This document shows, piece by piece, positions 43,019 through 51,717 of a stretch of 64,000 nucleotides of DNA. The notes beneath the pieces are model-generated. The model saw nothing but the letters and a program-made list of their open reading frames with translations, was not told where the DNA came from and did not search any database. The position numbers and the translations under genes are program-made. How positions within the stretch are numbered: position 1 is the first letter of the stretch; each line of letters begins with the position of its first letter. The stretch is taken from NCBI RefSeq assembly GCF_026274175.1, contig NZ_JAPHNL010000277.1, forward strand, positions 1 to 64,000, given 5' to 3'. This stretch comes from Streptomyces beihaiensis (GTDB lineage: Bacteria > Actinomycetota > Actinomycetes > Streptomycetales > Streptomycetaceae).

Positions 43019-43579
43019 CGGGAGAACCTCCAACGCGGCGGCCGCGGCACACCACATGCCGCTCACTGACCGCCCGCGTCCCGAACACAACCCCTGTCCC
43101 CACAGCCCCGCAGGCCGCATGGGCCGCAAGTGCTTAGGGCCCCCGCGCCGTTCACCGGGGAAAGCGCAGCTCAGTGCCGCGGGTGTAGTCCCTCGGGGTG
43201 AAACGTGCCGGACTGACCCGAACGGGCCACCCGGTTCAGCGGCGCCATCATCGGTGCGGTGGGGGATTCGGACCGACGCGGGCGCCTGTCGGGGGCAGGT
43301 CGGACCCGGTCGACCGTGCCGATCGGCGCCGCCGAGCGCGGTCCGTTGCGCCTGGCCGCGAGGCGGAGGAGGAGCGGCGACGCGCGCAGCGTCGGCAACC
43401 GACGACAACGCCGCAGGTCGGCGTGGCGGGTCCGGCGACCCCGACAAGATCCGGCCGGAGGGGCGCCCTGGGCCCCGCCGCCGCGGTCCACGCCGCGGTC
43501 GTAAGTATCCGCGCTCAAGATCCGGAAGTTTCAGGCCGCGTCGACGCAAGGCCACCCAGCTCGACCGAAGGCTCCCGGC
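43019..43579. other. 561-base gap with no supportable gene
   Basis: Open frames run through on both strands but have no good ribosome site, and their codon use is not Streptomyces-like. The left 100 bases contain the leader and promoter of the exported-protein gene on the minus strand. The rest may be decayed sequence; I see no hairpin or repeat worth naming. Confidence 0.5.
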
Positions 43580-44878
43580 TCACCCGAACGCGAAGTACCG
43601 CAGCCAGACATATCCCGCCGACACCGTCACCGTGACCGCCGTCACGATCAGGCCGTACTTCGTGAACTGCCAGAACGAGATGGGCTGGCGATTGCGCTCG
43701 GCGATACCGAGCACGACGACGTTGGCGCTCGCGCCGATCGCGGTGGCGTTGCCGCCCAGGTCGGCGCCGAGGGCGAGGGCCCACCACATGACGTGGTCGT
43801 TCGCCCCGCCCATGTCACGGACCAGATCGGCGGTGATCGGCGCCATCGTCGCCACGTACGGGATGTTGTCGACGATGCCGGACAGCGCGGACGACGCCCA
43901 CAGCAGCACCATCGAGCCGCCCAGCTCGCTGCCCCCGATCACGTCGGCGAGCGACTTGGAGACCTGGCTGATCACTCCGGTCTCGATCAGGCCGCCGATC
44001 ATGACGAACAGGCCCGCGAAGAAGGCGAGCGTGGGCCACTCGACCTCGGTGAGCACCTCACCCGTCTCCACGGCCGAGATGGCCACCAGCAGCCCCGCGC
44101 CGAGCAGCGCGACGATGCTGGGCGCGTAGCCGAGCACAGGATGGAGGACGAACCCGGCGACCACCAGGGCCAGCACCATGAGCCCCTGCACGAGCAGTCG
44201 TGGGTCCTTGATCGCCTCGCGCTCCTCCAGGGCCATCACGTCCGCGGCCCGCGCCGCGTCGAAGACGAACGACTTACGGAACATCACCCGGCACAGCAGG
44301 ATCAGTACCACGGTCAGCACCGCCGACAGCGGGGCGAGGTGGACCAGGAAGTCGTTGAACGTCAGGCCCGCGCGGCTGGCGATGATGATGTTCGGCGGGT
44401 CACCGACCAGCGTCGCCGCACCGCCGATGTTCGAGGCGAAGACCTCCGCGATGAGGAACGGCGCCACCGGCAGCGCGAGCCGCTCACAGACGAGCAGCGT
44501 GACCGGGGCGACCAGCAGCACCGTCGTGACGTTGTCGAGCAGCGCCGAGGCCAGGGCCGTGATCACGATGAGCATGACCATCACCCGGAAGGGCTTCGCG
44601 CGCGCCCGTTTCACCGCCCAGATGGCCAGGTACTCGAACATGCCCGTCTTCTTGAGCACACCGACGATCATCATCATCCCCATGAGCAGGAAGATGACGT
44701 TCCAGTCGATGCCCGATTCCTCGGAGTAGAAGGCCGACCCGTCGTCGGTGGCTCCGACGGCGAGCATCAGGCCCGCGCCGCCCAGGGCCGCGGCGACGCG
44801 GTGGACCTTCTCGCTGATGATGAGCGCGTACGCGCCGACGAAGACGGCGATCGCCGCCCAGCTGTGCCAGTCGTTCAC
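43580..44878 (-). CDS. ArsB/NhaD-family ion permease
   Basis: A 432-residue polytopic protein of the ArsB/NhaD (SLC13-like) superfamily with about 11 spans and two inverted halves. Signature regions are SALLDNVTTVLLVAPVTLL, EVFASNIGGAATLVGDPPN and SGIVDNIPYVATMAPI. The GDPPN loop after the first half is typical. GGAGGACC precedes the GTG at 44878. It is downstream of the CPA1 antiporter on the same strand with a 72-base gap, so it is likely one operon. The substrate could be Na+/H+ exchange or an oxyanion such as arsenite; no arsenic genes are adjacent, so cation exchange is the better guess. Confidence 0.88.
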   Translation of the reverse strand: MNDWHSWAAIAVFVGAYALIISEKVHRVAAALGGAGLMLAVGATDDGSAFYSEESGIDWNVIFLLMGMMMIVGVLKKTGMFEYLAIWAVKRARAKPFRVMVMLIVITALASALLDNVTTVLLVAPVTLLVCERLALPVAPFLIAEVFASNIGGAATLVGDPPNIIIASRAGLTFNDFLVHLAPLSAVLTVVLILLCRVMFRKSFVFDAARAADVMALEEREAIKDPRLLVQGLMVLALVVAGFVLHPVLGYAPSIVALLGAGLLVAISAVETGEVLTEVEWPTLAFFAGLFVMIGGLIETGVISQVSKSLADVIGGSELGGSMVLLWASSALSGIVDNIPYVATMAPITADLVRDMGGANDHVMWWALALGADLGGNATAIGASANVVVLGIAERNRQPISFWQFTKYGLIVTAVTVTVSAGYVWLRYFAFG

Positions 44879-44950
44879 GGTCCTCCGATGGTGGTTCGTC
44901 CGGCTCGGTCCTCCCGGTCGGCGCGCCGGCCTTGGCCGGCGCGCCTTCGC

Positions 44951-46228
44951 TCAGGCGTCGACATGCTCGCCCCTGCGGCTCTCCGCCGGAGCGTCGGCGC
45001 GCCGGGCCGCCTGCTGTGCCGCCGCCTCCACCTCGTCGCGCGGCTCGTCGATTCCCGTGAGGTCCTCGACGTCGAAGAGCCGGGCGATCGGCACGTCCGT
45101 GCTGCTGTGCGCGATGATCGAGAAGGCGATGCACACGGCGATCAGCGTGAACGCCTTGTCGCCCTGCGGGATCCCGGCCTGCAGCACGAGCAGCCCGTAG
45201 ACCACCGAGGCGAAACCCTTCGGCCCGAACCAGGCGGCGACCAGCTTCTCGCGCCGCCCGATCCGCGAGCCGAGCAGCGAGATCAGCAGCGAGGCGGGAC
45301 GGATCAGCACGATCGCCAGCACCACCGCCACATAGCCGCCGACCGGAAGCTCGCCGAACAGACGCGGTGTGAGCAGCGCGCCGAACACGAGCAGCGCGGC
45401 GAACTTGGCCAGCTCCGCCAGCGCCTCGCCCAGCGGCTCGAACGCCTCCTTGGCCTCCGGCGAACGCGCGGCGAGCACGGCACCCGCCGAGAACGCCGCG
45501 AGGTACGGGTTGGCGTGGGTGAGGTGGCAGGTGGCGTAGAGGATCACGCCGACGGCCAGGGGCAGCAGCGGCTGGAGCTTCGGCTCGGCACCGAGCAGGC
45601 GGAACCGGGCCAGCGCCACGACCGCCATCGGCAGCACCACGCCGAGGCCGAGCCCCGTGACCAGCTCCACGGCGATCCTGCCCAGGCCGGCCTCGGCGTG
45701 CCCCGCGGTCGGCCCGGCCGCCGCGATGAAGATCAGTACGAAGGGCAGCGCCAGACCGTCGTTGATGCCGCTCTCGACGTTCAGCAGCTGCCGCAGCTTC
45801 GCCGGAACCTCCTTGCGGCCCACGATCGCCGAGGCGAACACCGGGTCCGTGGGCGCCAGCACCGCGCCGACCAGGAACGACGTCGTCCAGTCGAGGCCGA
45901 CCAGGTAGTGCGTGAGCACGGCCGTGCCGACGCAGGCCAGCGGCATGCCGAGACCGAGGGCACGGGCCGGGTGCTTCCAGCCCGCCCGCAGCTTCGGGAA
46001 GGAGACGTGCATGCCGTCGGTGAACAGCACCGCGAACAGGGCGAGGTCCGCCGTCACCGAGACCATCCCGCTGTCCGGCGTGATGTGGATGAGCCCGAGG
46101 AAACCGTCGCTGACCAGGGCGCCGCCGACCAGGAAGAGGAAGGAGGTCGAGAGCACCGTGCGCGCGGCGAGCCCGGAGAGCAGGACGGCGACGAGCAGGG
46201 CGATCCCGAACACGACGATGAGCACCAT
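44951..46228 (-). CDS. CPA1-type cation/proton antiporter
   Basis: A 425-residue antiporter of the NhaP/CPA1 group with about 12 spans. Key regions are the APTDPVFASAIVG loop and NVESGINDGLALP, whose Asn-Asp pair and preceding Asp are the ion-binding residues of electroneutral exchangers, and the half-helix FGPKGFASVVYGLLVL. A cytosolic acidic tail (DVEDLTGIDEPRDEVE) follows. I chose the ATG at 46228 with GGGG eight bases upstream; a TTG at 46249 is an alternative. First gene of a two-gene ion-transport operon, divergent from a MarR gene, with the TGCCG-N5-CGGCA dyad between. Confidence 0.9.
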   Translation of the reverse strand: MVLIVVFGIALLVAVLLSGLAARTVLSTSFLFLVGGALVSDGFLGLIHITPDSGMVSVTADLALFAVLFTDGMHVSFPKLRAGWKHPARALGLGMPLACVGTAVLTHYLVGLDWTTSFLVGAVLAPTDPVFASAIVGRKEVPAKLRQLLNVESGINDGLALPFVLIFIAAAGPTAGHAEAGLGRIAVELVTGLGLGVVLPMAVVALARFRLLGAEPKLQPLLPLAVGVILYATCHLTHANPYLAAFSAGAVLAARSPEAKEAFEPLGEALAELAKFAALLVFGALLTPRLFGELPVGGYVAVVLAIVLIRPASLLISLLGSRIGRREKLVAAWFGPKGFASVVYGLLVLQAGIPQGDKAFTLIAVCIAFSIIAHSSTDVPIARLFDVEDLTGIDEPRDEVEAAAQQAARRADAPAESRRGEHVDA

Positions 46229-46360
46229 GGACAGGACCCCGATCGGCAAGAGACGTGTGGCGAACCGCCGACCAGACTTCCCGGCACACCAAGGGTGACC
46301 TTACATGTTCTTGACGCGACGCTGACACGCCCTTGCCATGCAGCCAGGATCCCCTTTACC

Positions 46361-46378
46361 TGCCGGGCGTCGGCAATG
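46361..46378. promoter_or_regulatory. TGCCG-N5-CGGCA dyad in the antiporter/MarR divergent region
   Basis: TGCCG (46361-46365) and CGGCA (46371-46375) with a five-base spacer, continuing AATG to 46378. It shares the dyad and the right flank with the sites at 51571-51591 and 61341-61361. Position: 133 bases before the antiporter start and 64 bases before the MarR start. Confidence 0.45.
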
Positions 46379-46438
46379 TCGTCGCCGAACCCCGGTACCG
46401 GGAGGATCAGCCGACCGGTGGCGCGGTAGAAAGGAGAT

Positions 46439-46972
46439 ATGGATCCGAGCAAGGCCCCGGTCGGGGGCGAGGACGATGTCGACGCGGTGACCCGCGCGGT
46501 GCTGACCGCGTCGAGGCTCCTGGTCGCGGTGTCGGCGAGATCGCTGGCCGAGGTCGAGGACCGCGTGACGCTGCCGCAGTTCCGCATGCTGGTGGTGCTC
46601 GCCACCCGGGGGACCACCAAGCTGGTCACCCTCGCGGACCTGCTGCAGGTCGCGCCGTCGACCGCGATGCGCATGGTGGACCGGCTGATCGGCGCCGGGC
46701 TCGCGGTGCGCCAGATCAACCCGGACAACCGGCGTGAGACGCTGCTGCGCCCCACCGACGAGGGCCGGCTCACCGTCGAGAACGTGACCATGCGGCGCCG
46801 TCAGGAGATCGCCGCGATCGTGGAACGGCTCGACCCCGGCCGGCGTGACGCCCTGATCGGCGCGCTCACCGCGTTCAACGAGGCGGGCGGCGAGCCCCCG
46901 GTGCCGGGACCGCTGGACGCCGACATCTTCCCGCTCGGCTGGGCGGACCAGCCCTCCGGCAGGAACGGCTGA
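46439..46972 (+). CDS. MarR family transcriptional regulator
   Basis: A 177-residue MarR protein: VTLPQFRMLVVLATRGTTKL, the helix-turn-helix VTLADLLQVAPSTAMRMVDR (about 61-80) and the wing INPDNRRETLLRPTDEG. The C-terminal extension PVPGPLDADIFPLGWAD is unusual for MarR and could bind a ligand or partner. A strong AAAGGAGAT lies just before the ATG at 46439. It diverges from the CPA1/ArsB-like operon, which it may repress in response to pH, salt or an antibiotic (inference). Confidence 0.9.
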   Translation: MDPSKAPVGGEDDVDAVTRAVLTASRLLVAVSARSLAEVEDRVTLPQFRMLVVLATRGTTKLVTLADLLQVAPSTAMRMVDRLIGAGLAVRQINPDNRRETLLRPTDEGRLTVENVTMRRRQEIAAIVERLDPGRRDALIGALTAFNEAGGEPPVPGPLDADIFPLGWADQPSGRNG

Positions 46973-47171
46973 CCGGGGCGCCCGGCAGGAACGATTGACC
47001 GCACACGCGGTCAACGGCCCCTCATCGGAAGGCCAAAGGCGCCCCTTGAGGCGCGGTCCCGCGTTTCCGGCCCGTGCCGCGCTTGCGTAATGCCCACCAG
47101 GGGGCGCCCGGACGGACCGGCCGATGGCCGCGCGACATGGGGCAGTTGAGTGATCTGGGGGGATCCAGGGG

Positions 47172-47463
47172 ATGCTGGACCGTGCCGGGCACCGTCGTGC
47201 CCGTCGATTCACGATGATCGCAGTGGTGGTGCTCGCCCTGGCCGGGCTCAACGGCCCGTGGCTGTACCGCTTCGGCAAGGCGAAGTACCACGCGTACGCG
47301 ATCGACAGGCCCGAGCGCAAGGCCGACAACGGTCACTGGGAGATCGTCGACATGCCGGCGAGCGCCCGGGAACCGAAACGTGGTCCCGTCGGGCTGGTAC
47401 ATGCTCTTCGTCGACGACGACCGGGGCGCGCCGTCCCGGGCCAGGCGCGTCTACGTCCCCTGA
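47172..47463 (+). pseudogene. glxA-type copper radical oxidase gene with its middle deleted
   Basis: The first 66 codons (MLDRAGHRRARRF, then LAGLNGPWLYRFGKAKYHAY and HWEIVDMP) match the N-terminus of GlxA, including its single membrane anchor. After about 47373 the frame shifts by one and reads RNVVPSGWYMLFVDDDRGAP and RRVYVP-stop, the extreme C-terminus of the same family. The convergent intact paralogue has VPSGWYMVFVTDRGGVP there. About 550 codons, including the Cys-Tyr cofactor and copper ligands, are missing. AGGGG precedes the ATG. The gene is dead; cslA, the usual upstream partner of glxA, is also absent. Confidence 0.82.
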
Positions 47464-47504
47464 CGTCTACGGCCCCGTCCCCCGACGGAGGCGCGCGGCC
47501 CCCC

Positions 47505-49451
47505 TCACGATGCGGTGACGTGTACCCAGGCGGCCTTCGACGGCACGCCACCGCGGTCGGTGACGAACACCATGTACCAGCCGGACGGCACCAGCGCCGT
47601 GTCGTCCGGGACGGTGGCGGTCAGCGATCCGTCGGCGCCGCGCCGCACGTCCAGGGCGATGGAGCGCTGGTCGAAATCGGTGACGTGGGTGGCGGAGCCC
47701 GGATGCATGAGCCGGACCCTGGTGATGTCCTTCGCGTCCTTCGTGCGCAGGGTCAGCGTCCCGCCGTGCTCGACCGACTTCTGCGCGACGCTGAGATCCG
47801 GCCGCTCGCCGTGGTGCAGGTAGGGCGGTTCGAAGACCTCGACGCGCTGCTCGAACGTGCCCGGCTTGGTGTTGGCCTTGTCACCGAAGAGCGGGTCGGA
47901 GCCGAACACCGCGACGCGGCCGTCCGGCAGCAGCAGCGCCTCCGTGTGGTAGTTGCGGCCCACGGTCGGCGCGGCGGCGGCCGTGAAGGTGTTCTTCGCC
48001 GGGTCGTAGATCTGTGAGCGCAGGATGTCGCTGTCGCTGCGGCCCCGGTAGTCACGGCTGCCCCCGGTGGTGAACACCTTGTCGTCCGGCAGCAGCACAC
48101 TGTTGAGGTAGCGCGTCTTCTCCGGCAGGTCGGGCCCCTGCTGGAACGTCGGGTTGTCCTGCTTGAGGTCGACGATGGCGGTACGCGCGGTCGACTTGTG
48201 CGACTCGCCGATCCCGCCGCCCCCGAGCACCATCACCTTGTGGTCCTGGGCGGGCGGCAGCAGCACCGACGACGACGTCTCCAGGATCTTCGGGTCCTTG
48301 AGGCCCTTGACCGGCGAGAAGGCGTTCGTGCCGATGTCCCACAGGCCGGGGGTGCGGCCCACGTCGGCCGGACCGTAGCCCGCGTTGGAACCCGAGTAGA
48401 AGATCTTCTTCTTGCCGGTCAGGAAGAACGACGGGTAGGTGGGGAACTGCCGCTTCATCCCCGTGTACTTCCACGTCTTGGTCTTCGGGTCGTAGATCTC
48501 GCTCTTGCCCGGCACGACCTGCCCGATGTCGTCGAGCCCGGAGACCGCGAGGACCCGGCCGTCGGACAGGGAGGTCAGGGTCGGGTACCAGCGGGCCTCG
48601 TGCATCGAACCGACCTTGGTGAAATTCTCGGTCACCGGGTCGAACTCGTAGGCGCTCTTGATCCCCTGGAAGTCCTTCTTGTCGAGGCCGAGCTTGTTGG
48701 CGATGCCGTAGACGTTGTCGGCGTCCTTGCCCTTGAGGCCCTCGATCTCGTACTGGTCGGTGGCCTGGGTGATGCCACGGCTGCCCTCGACGGTCGACTC
48801 GACGTAGACCCGGGCCTGGCTCGCGGTCACCTTCGCGGTGCCGCCGGGGCCGACGATCTTCTTCTTCGCCGCGGGGACGTGGACCGGGAACTGGCTGCGG
48901 TACTCGGCGCCGTCGGGGGAGCGGAAGACGGTGCCCTTGGGCAGCGTGCGGCTCTTGTCGGGGTCCTCGTTCTTCACGAGCATGGCGCCGCCCGCGCGCT
49001 TGACGTCGCCCTTGAGCACCTCGTAGCGGGCCGTGCCGCCCGCGACGAGGATCTTTCCGTCCGGGAGCTGGGCGTGCCCGGCGCAGAACATGTCCGCCGG
49101 GGTGTCGATCTTCTTGAAGGTGTTCTTGACCGGATCCCACAGGGTCGCCCGGAAACTGCCCCCCTCGAAGTGCTTGATGTCGTTGCCGGAGCCCGCGATG
49201 AGCAGCACCTTGCCGGTGTGCAGCATGATCGCGTGGATCGAGTTGAGCTGGTAGCTCTTGGGCATGTCCGCGATCGCCCAGTGACCCATGGCCGCCTTGT
49301 ACGAGGGCTGCTCGATCTCCCAGTCGTGGTAGGCGTTGCTCGCCGCGCCGAGTACGGCGGGCGCGTTCACCGCGGCAAGGGCCACCACGGCGCCCGCCCC
49401 CAGCAAGGTCTTCCGGGACAACAGTCGGGAGCGGGAGGGGCGGGCTGCCAT
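47505..49451 (-). CDS. GlxA-like radical copper oxidase (galactose-oxidase family)
   Basis: A 648-residue membrane-anchored oxidase of the kelch plus DUF1929 type, related to Streptomyces GlxA, which oxidises alcohols or aldehydes and acts with a cellulose-synthase-like protein at hyphal tips. N-terminal anchor 15-35, kelch blades, and a C-terminal Ig-like DUF1929 domain. Active-site candidates are Cys123 (MFCAGHAQ) and the Tyr of EARWYPT near 287 (thioether pair), Tyr-His of GRNYHTEALLLP near 500, and His of SATHVTDFDQR near 587. GGAGG precedes the ATG at 49451. It is convergent with a dead glxA remnant. The N-terminus differs from GlxA proper, so this is a paralogue. Confidence 0.88.
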   Translation of the reverse strand: MAARPSRSRLLSRKTLLGAGAVVALAAVNAPAVLGAASNAYHDWEIEQPSYKAAMGHWAIADMPKSYQLNSIHAIMLHTGKVLLIAGSGNDIKHFEGGSFRATLWDPVKNTFKKIDTPADMFCAGHAQLPDGKILVAGGTARYEVLKGDVKRAGGAMLVKNEDPDKSRTLPKGTVFRSPDGAEYRSQFPVHVPAAKKKIVGPGGTAKVTASQARVYVESTVEGSRGITQATDQYEIEGLKGKDADNVYGIANKLGLDKKDFQGIKSAYEFDPVTENFTKVGSMHEARWYPTLTSLSDGRVLAVSGLDDIGQVVPGKSEIYDPKTKTWKYTGMKRQFPTYPSFFLTGKKKIFYSGSNAGYGPADVGRTPGLWDIGTNAFSPVKGLKDPKILETSSSVLLPPAQDHKVMVLGGGGIGESHKSTARTAIVDLKQDNPTFQQGPDLPEKTRYLNSVLLPDDKVFTTGGSRDYRGRSDSDILRSQIYDPAKNTFTAAAAPTVGRNYHTEALLLPDGRVAVFGSDPLFGDKANTKPGTFEQRVEVFEPPYLHHGERPDLSVAQKSVEHGGTLTLRTKDAKDITRVRLMHPGSATHVTDFDQRSIALDVRRGADGSLTATVPDDTALVPSGWYMVFVTDRGGVPSKAAWVHVTAS

Positions 49452-49626
49452 CGGGCCTCCAGGCGCGGCGGTCGTACGGAAGGGAACGCACTGAGCCGTA
49501 CCGCGGCGAGGGGTGGCGCCAACCGCGACATCCCGCCCGCGGTATGAAAAGTCGTCCGAATCGACCAACGTCCGCCCCACTCATGGAGGAGTGGGGCGGA
49601 CGTGTGCGGGCGCGGGCGCGCGCCCG

Positions 49627-51411
49627 TCAGGCGCTGACGGGCTCCGGCTGGGTCCTGGCGGCGGCCACACGGGCCGTCCCCGGGTGCAGGGCGCGCAGGG
49701 CGCCCTGGTGGCTGAGCCAGCCGACCGGCTGGTCCGTCTCGGTGTCGAGCACCGGTACGCCGCCGCTGGCCGACACCAGGTGGTGCAGGGCCGCCGCGAG
49801 CGGCTGGTCGGCCGTGATCCGGGCGGGCAGCTGTGCCAGGTCGCCGGCGGTCGCCGGAGCGCCGTCGGGCTGCTCGGCGAGCGCTTCGGCGGCCGCCTGG
49901 GCGGTGACGACGCCGCGGTAGCCGTCCCGCTCGTCGTGCACGGGCAGGGCGCCGTGGTCCGAGAGGCTGAGCAGATCGGCCGCGTCGGCGAGCGGCGTGG
50001 ACGCGGACAGCGGCGCCGGCAGCGGTTCCATCACGGACGACACGAGCTGCCCGCCGATGGGCGCACCGGCCACCGGGCCGCCCAGGTCGATGCCGCGACG
50101 GCGCAGCTTGAGCGTGTAGATGGTGTCGCCGGTCATCAGCTTGCTGACGACGGTGGCCAGGACGATGGCCAGCATCATCGGCAGGATGATCGAGTACTCG
50201 CCGGTCAGCTCGAAGAGGATGACCACCGCGGTGATCGGCGCCCGCGCCGAACCGGAGAAGACGGCACCCATGCCGACCAGCGCGTACGCGCCGACCGCCC
50301 CGCCGCTGCCGGGCATCACGTCGTGCACCACCGCGCCGAAGGCGGCGCCGAAGCACGCACCGATGAACAGGCCGGGGGCGAAGACGCCGCCGGAGCCGCC
50401 GATGCCGATCGTCAGGCTCGTCGCGATCATCTTGCCGACGACCAGGAGGAGCAGGAAGCCGATGGCGTACTTGCCCTCGGTGGCGTTCTGCAGGACCGGG
50501 TAGCCCACGCCGTACATCTCGGGCAGCGCGAGCAGCACCAGGCCGAGCAGCAGGCCGCCCGCCGCGGGACGCAGCCACTCGGGGCCGCGGTAGGCCCAGT
50601 CGCAGAGGTCCTCGATGGCGTACAGGACCCGCATGAAGCCGACGCCGAGGGCACCCGCGAGCACGCCGAGGAGGGCGAACAGCGCGTACTGGACGAGGTG
50701 GTCGACGTGGAAGTCGGGAAGTGTGAGAAATGCCGCATTTCCGAACTTGGCCCGGCCGATGACGCTCGCCGTGACGCTGGCCAGGACGGTCGCGCCGAAC
50801 GCCTCGGCGCTGAACGTGCCCAGGATCAGCTCCATGGCGAAGAAGACACCCGCCAGCGGCGCGTTGAACGTCGCCGCGATGCCGCCCGCCGCGCCGCAGG
50901 CGACGACGAGCTTCATCCGGTCCTCGGTGAGCTTGACCAGTCGGCCGAGCGTGGAGCCGAGCGCAGCGCCGATCTGCACGATCGGCCCCTCGCGGCCCAC
51001 GGAGCCGCCGGAGCCGATCGTGAGCGCCGAGGCGATGGTCTTGACGACCGCGACCTTCGGGCTGATGCGGCTGCCCTTCTGGGCGACCGCCAGCATCACC
51101 TCCGGGACGCCGTGCCCGCGGGCCTCCTTGGCGAACCGGTTGACCAGCGGCCCGTACAGCAGCCCGCCGATGATCGGCACGATCAGGACGAAGAACGGCC
51201 CGAGCCAGGGGACGTGCGGGTTGGCGCTGCCGCCCGCGGCGGCGTAGTCGTCGTGCCCCGAGAGCAGATGGGTGAATGTCTTGATGCACATTCGGAAGAC
51301 GATCGCTCCGCCGCCGGCTCCCGCACCGACGATCACGGCGATCACCATCATCGCGCCTCGACCGCTCAAGGCCGGGCGTACGGCCCGCCTGTCACTCCGC
51401 AAGTCCCTCAC
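49627..51411 (-). CDS. ClC-family chloride channel/transporter with CBS-pair tail
   Basis: A 594-residue ClC protein. Pore motifs are GSGGSVGREGP (133-143, gating Glu141) and GIGGSGGVFAPG (GxFxP) in the second half; the first motif reads GHGVPEV, with His where many ClCs have Ser. After about residue 450, two CBS-like repeats (DAADLLSLSDHGALPVHD; ALHHLVSASGGVPVLD) form a cytosolic nucleotide-sensing domain. In FNAPLAGVFFAMEL the position of the proton Glu (CLC-ec1 Glu203) is Leu, hinting at a channel rather than an antiporter. AAGGGG precedes the GTG at 51411. It diverges from the flotillin operon. Confidence 0.92.
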   Translation of the reverse strand: MRDLRSDRRAVRPALSGRGAMMVIAVIVGAGAGGGAIVFRMCIKTFTHLLSGHDDYAAAGGSANPHVPWLGPFFVLIVPIIGGLLYGPLVNRFAKEARGHGVPEVMLAVAQKGSRISPKVAVVKTIASALTIGSGGSVGREGPIVQIGAALGSTLGRLVKLTEDRMKLVVACGAAGGIAATFNAPLAGVFFAMELILGTFSAEAFGATVLASVTASVIGRAKFGNAAFLTLPDFHVDHLVQYALFALLGVLAGALGVGFMRVLYAIEDLCDWAYRGPEWLRPAAGGLLLGLVLLALPEMYGVGYPVLQNATEGKYAIGFLLLLVVGKMIATSLTIGIGGSGGVFAPGLFIGACFGAAFGAVVHDVMPGSGGAVGAYALVGMGAVFSGSARAPITAVVILFELTGEYSIILPMMLAIVLATVVSKLMTGDTIYTLKLRRRGIDLGGPVAGAPIGGQLVSSVMEPLPAPLSASTPLADAADLLSLSDHGALPVHDERDGYRGVVTAQAAAEALAEQPDGAPATAGDLAQLPARITADQPLAAALHHLVSASGGVPVLDTETDQPVGWLSHQGALRALHPGTARVAAARTQPEPVSA

Positions 51412-51428
51412 TGTTTCCCCTTCCTTAC

Positions 51429-51445
51429 TTTTGCATTATGCAAAA
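51429..51445 (-). promoter_or_regulatory. perfect dyad in the ClC promoter
   Basis: TTTTGCAT-T-ATGCAAAA, eight-base arms with a one-base centre. On the minus strand it lies just after TTGACA (complement of 51449-51454), between the -35 and the start, the classic place for a repressor site. It is very AT-rich for this genome. Owner unknown. Confidence 0.6.
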
Positions 51446-51550
51446 CGTGTCAAGTCGGCTGGTGAGCGGGGTGGTGACCTGCGTCACTGTCGTGCGGCAT
51501 CGATGGGAGTCGTACGCAGCGGTGTACGACTGCGCAGGGGTGGCGGCGAC

Positions 51551-51594
51551 CGGCATCAAGGCGGCGTAAACATTGCCGGAAAGCGGCAATGCGC
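51551..51594 (+). promoter_or_regulatory. shared promoter block, copy 1 (flotillin operon)
   Basis: CGGCATCAA at 51551-51559, then CATTGCCG (51571-51578) and CGGCAATG (51584-51591) with a five-base spacer, then CGC. Aligned without gaps to 61321-61364 it matches at 33 of 44 positions, including CGGCATCAA and TGCCGGA. It lies 124 bases before the small membrane gene and 140 bases before the ClC start. Confidence 0.55.
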
Positions 51595-51717
51595 CAGACG
51601 TTAAGACCGCGTCAGGATGGCTCCGGCAGAAACGGGGGCCAGCCCCGGTGCCGGATCCCGGAAACCCGGACCGGCACCGGGGTGGAGCCGGGAGTGCAGC
51701 GGGAGGGGGACGGCGCG

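Larger units (their letters stand above)
51412..51717. other. 306-base divergent regulatory region, ClC versus flotillin operon
   Basis: No gene. On the ClC side it holds TTGACA (minus strand, complement of 51449-51454) and a perfect eight-base dyad at 51429-51445. On the flotillin side it holds the 44-base block at 51551-51594 shared with the TrkA/PucR region. Confidence 0.7.

Noticed and set aside
41201-43069. A 622-codon frame on the + strand
   Set aside because: Antisense to the STAND, sortase and surface-protein genes, which have motifs, ribosome sites and signal peptides.
43198-43635. Open frame with GTG start in the 561-base gap
   Set aside because: No ribosome site, arginine- and proline-rich content typical of shadow frames, and it overlaps the end of the ArsB-like gene.
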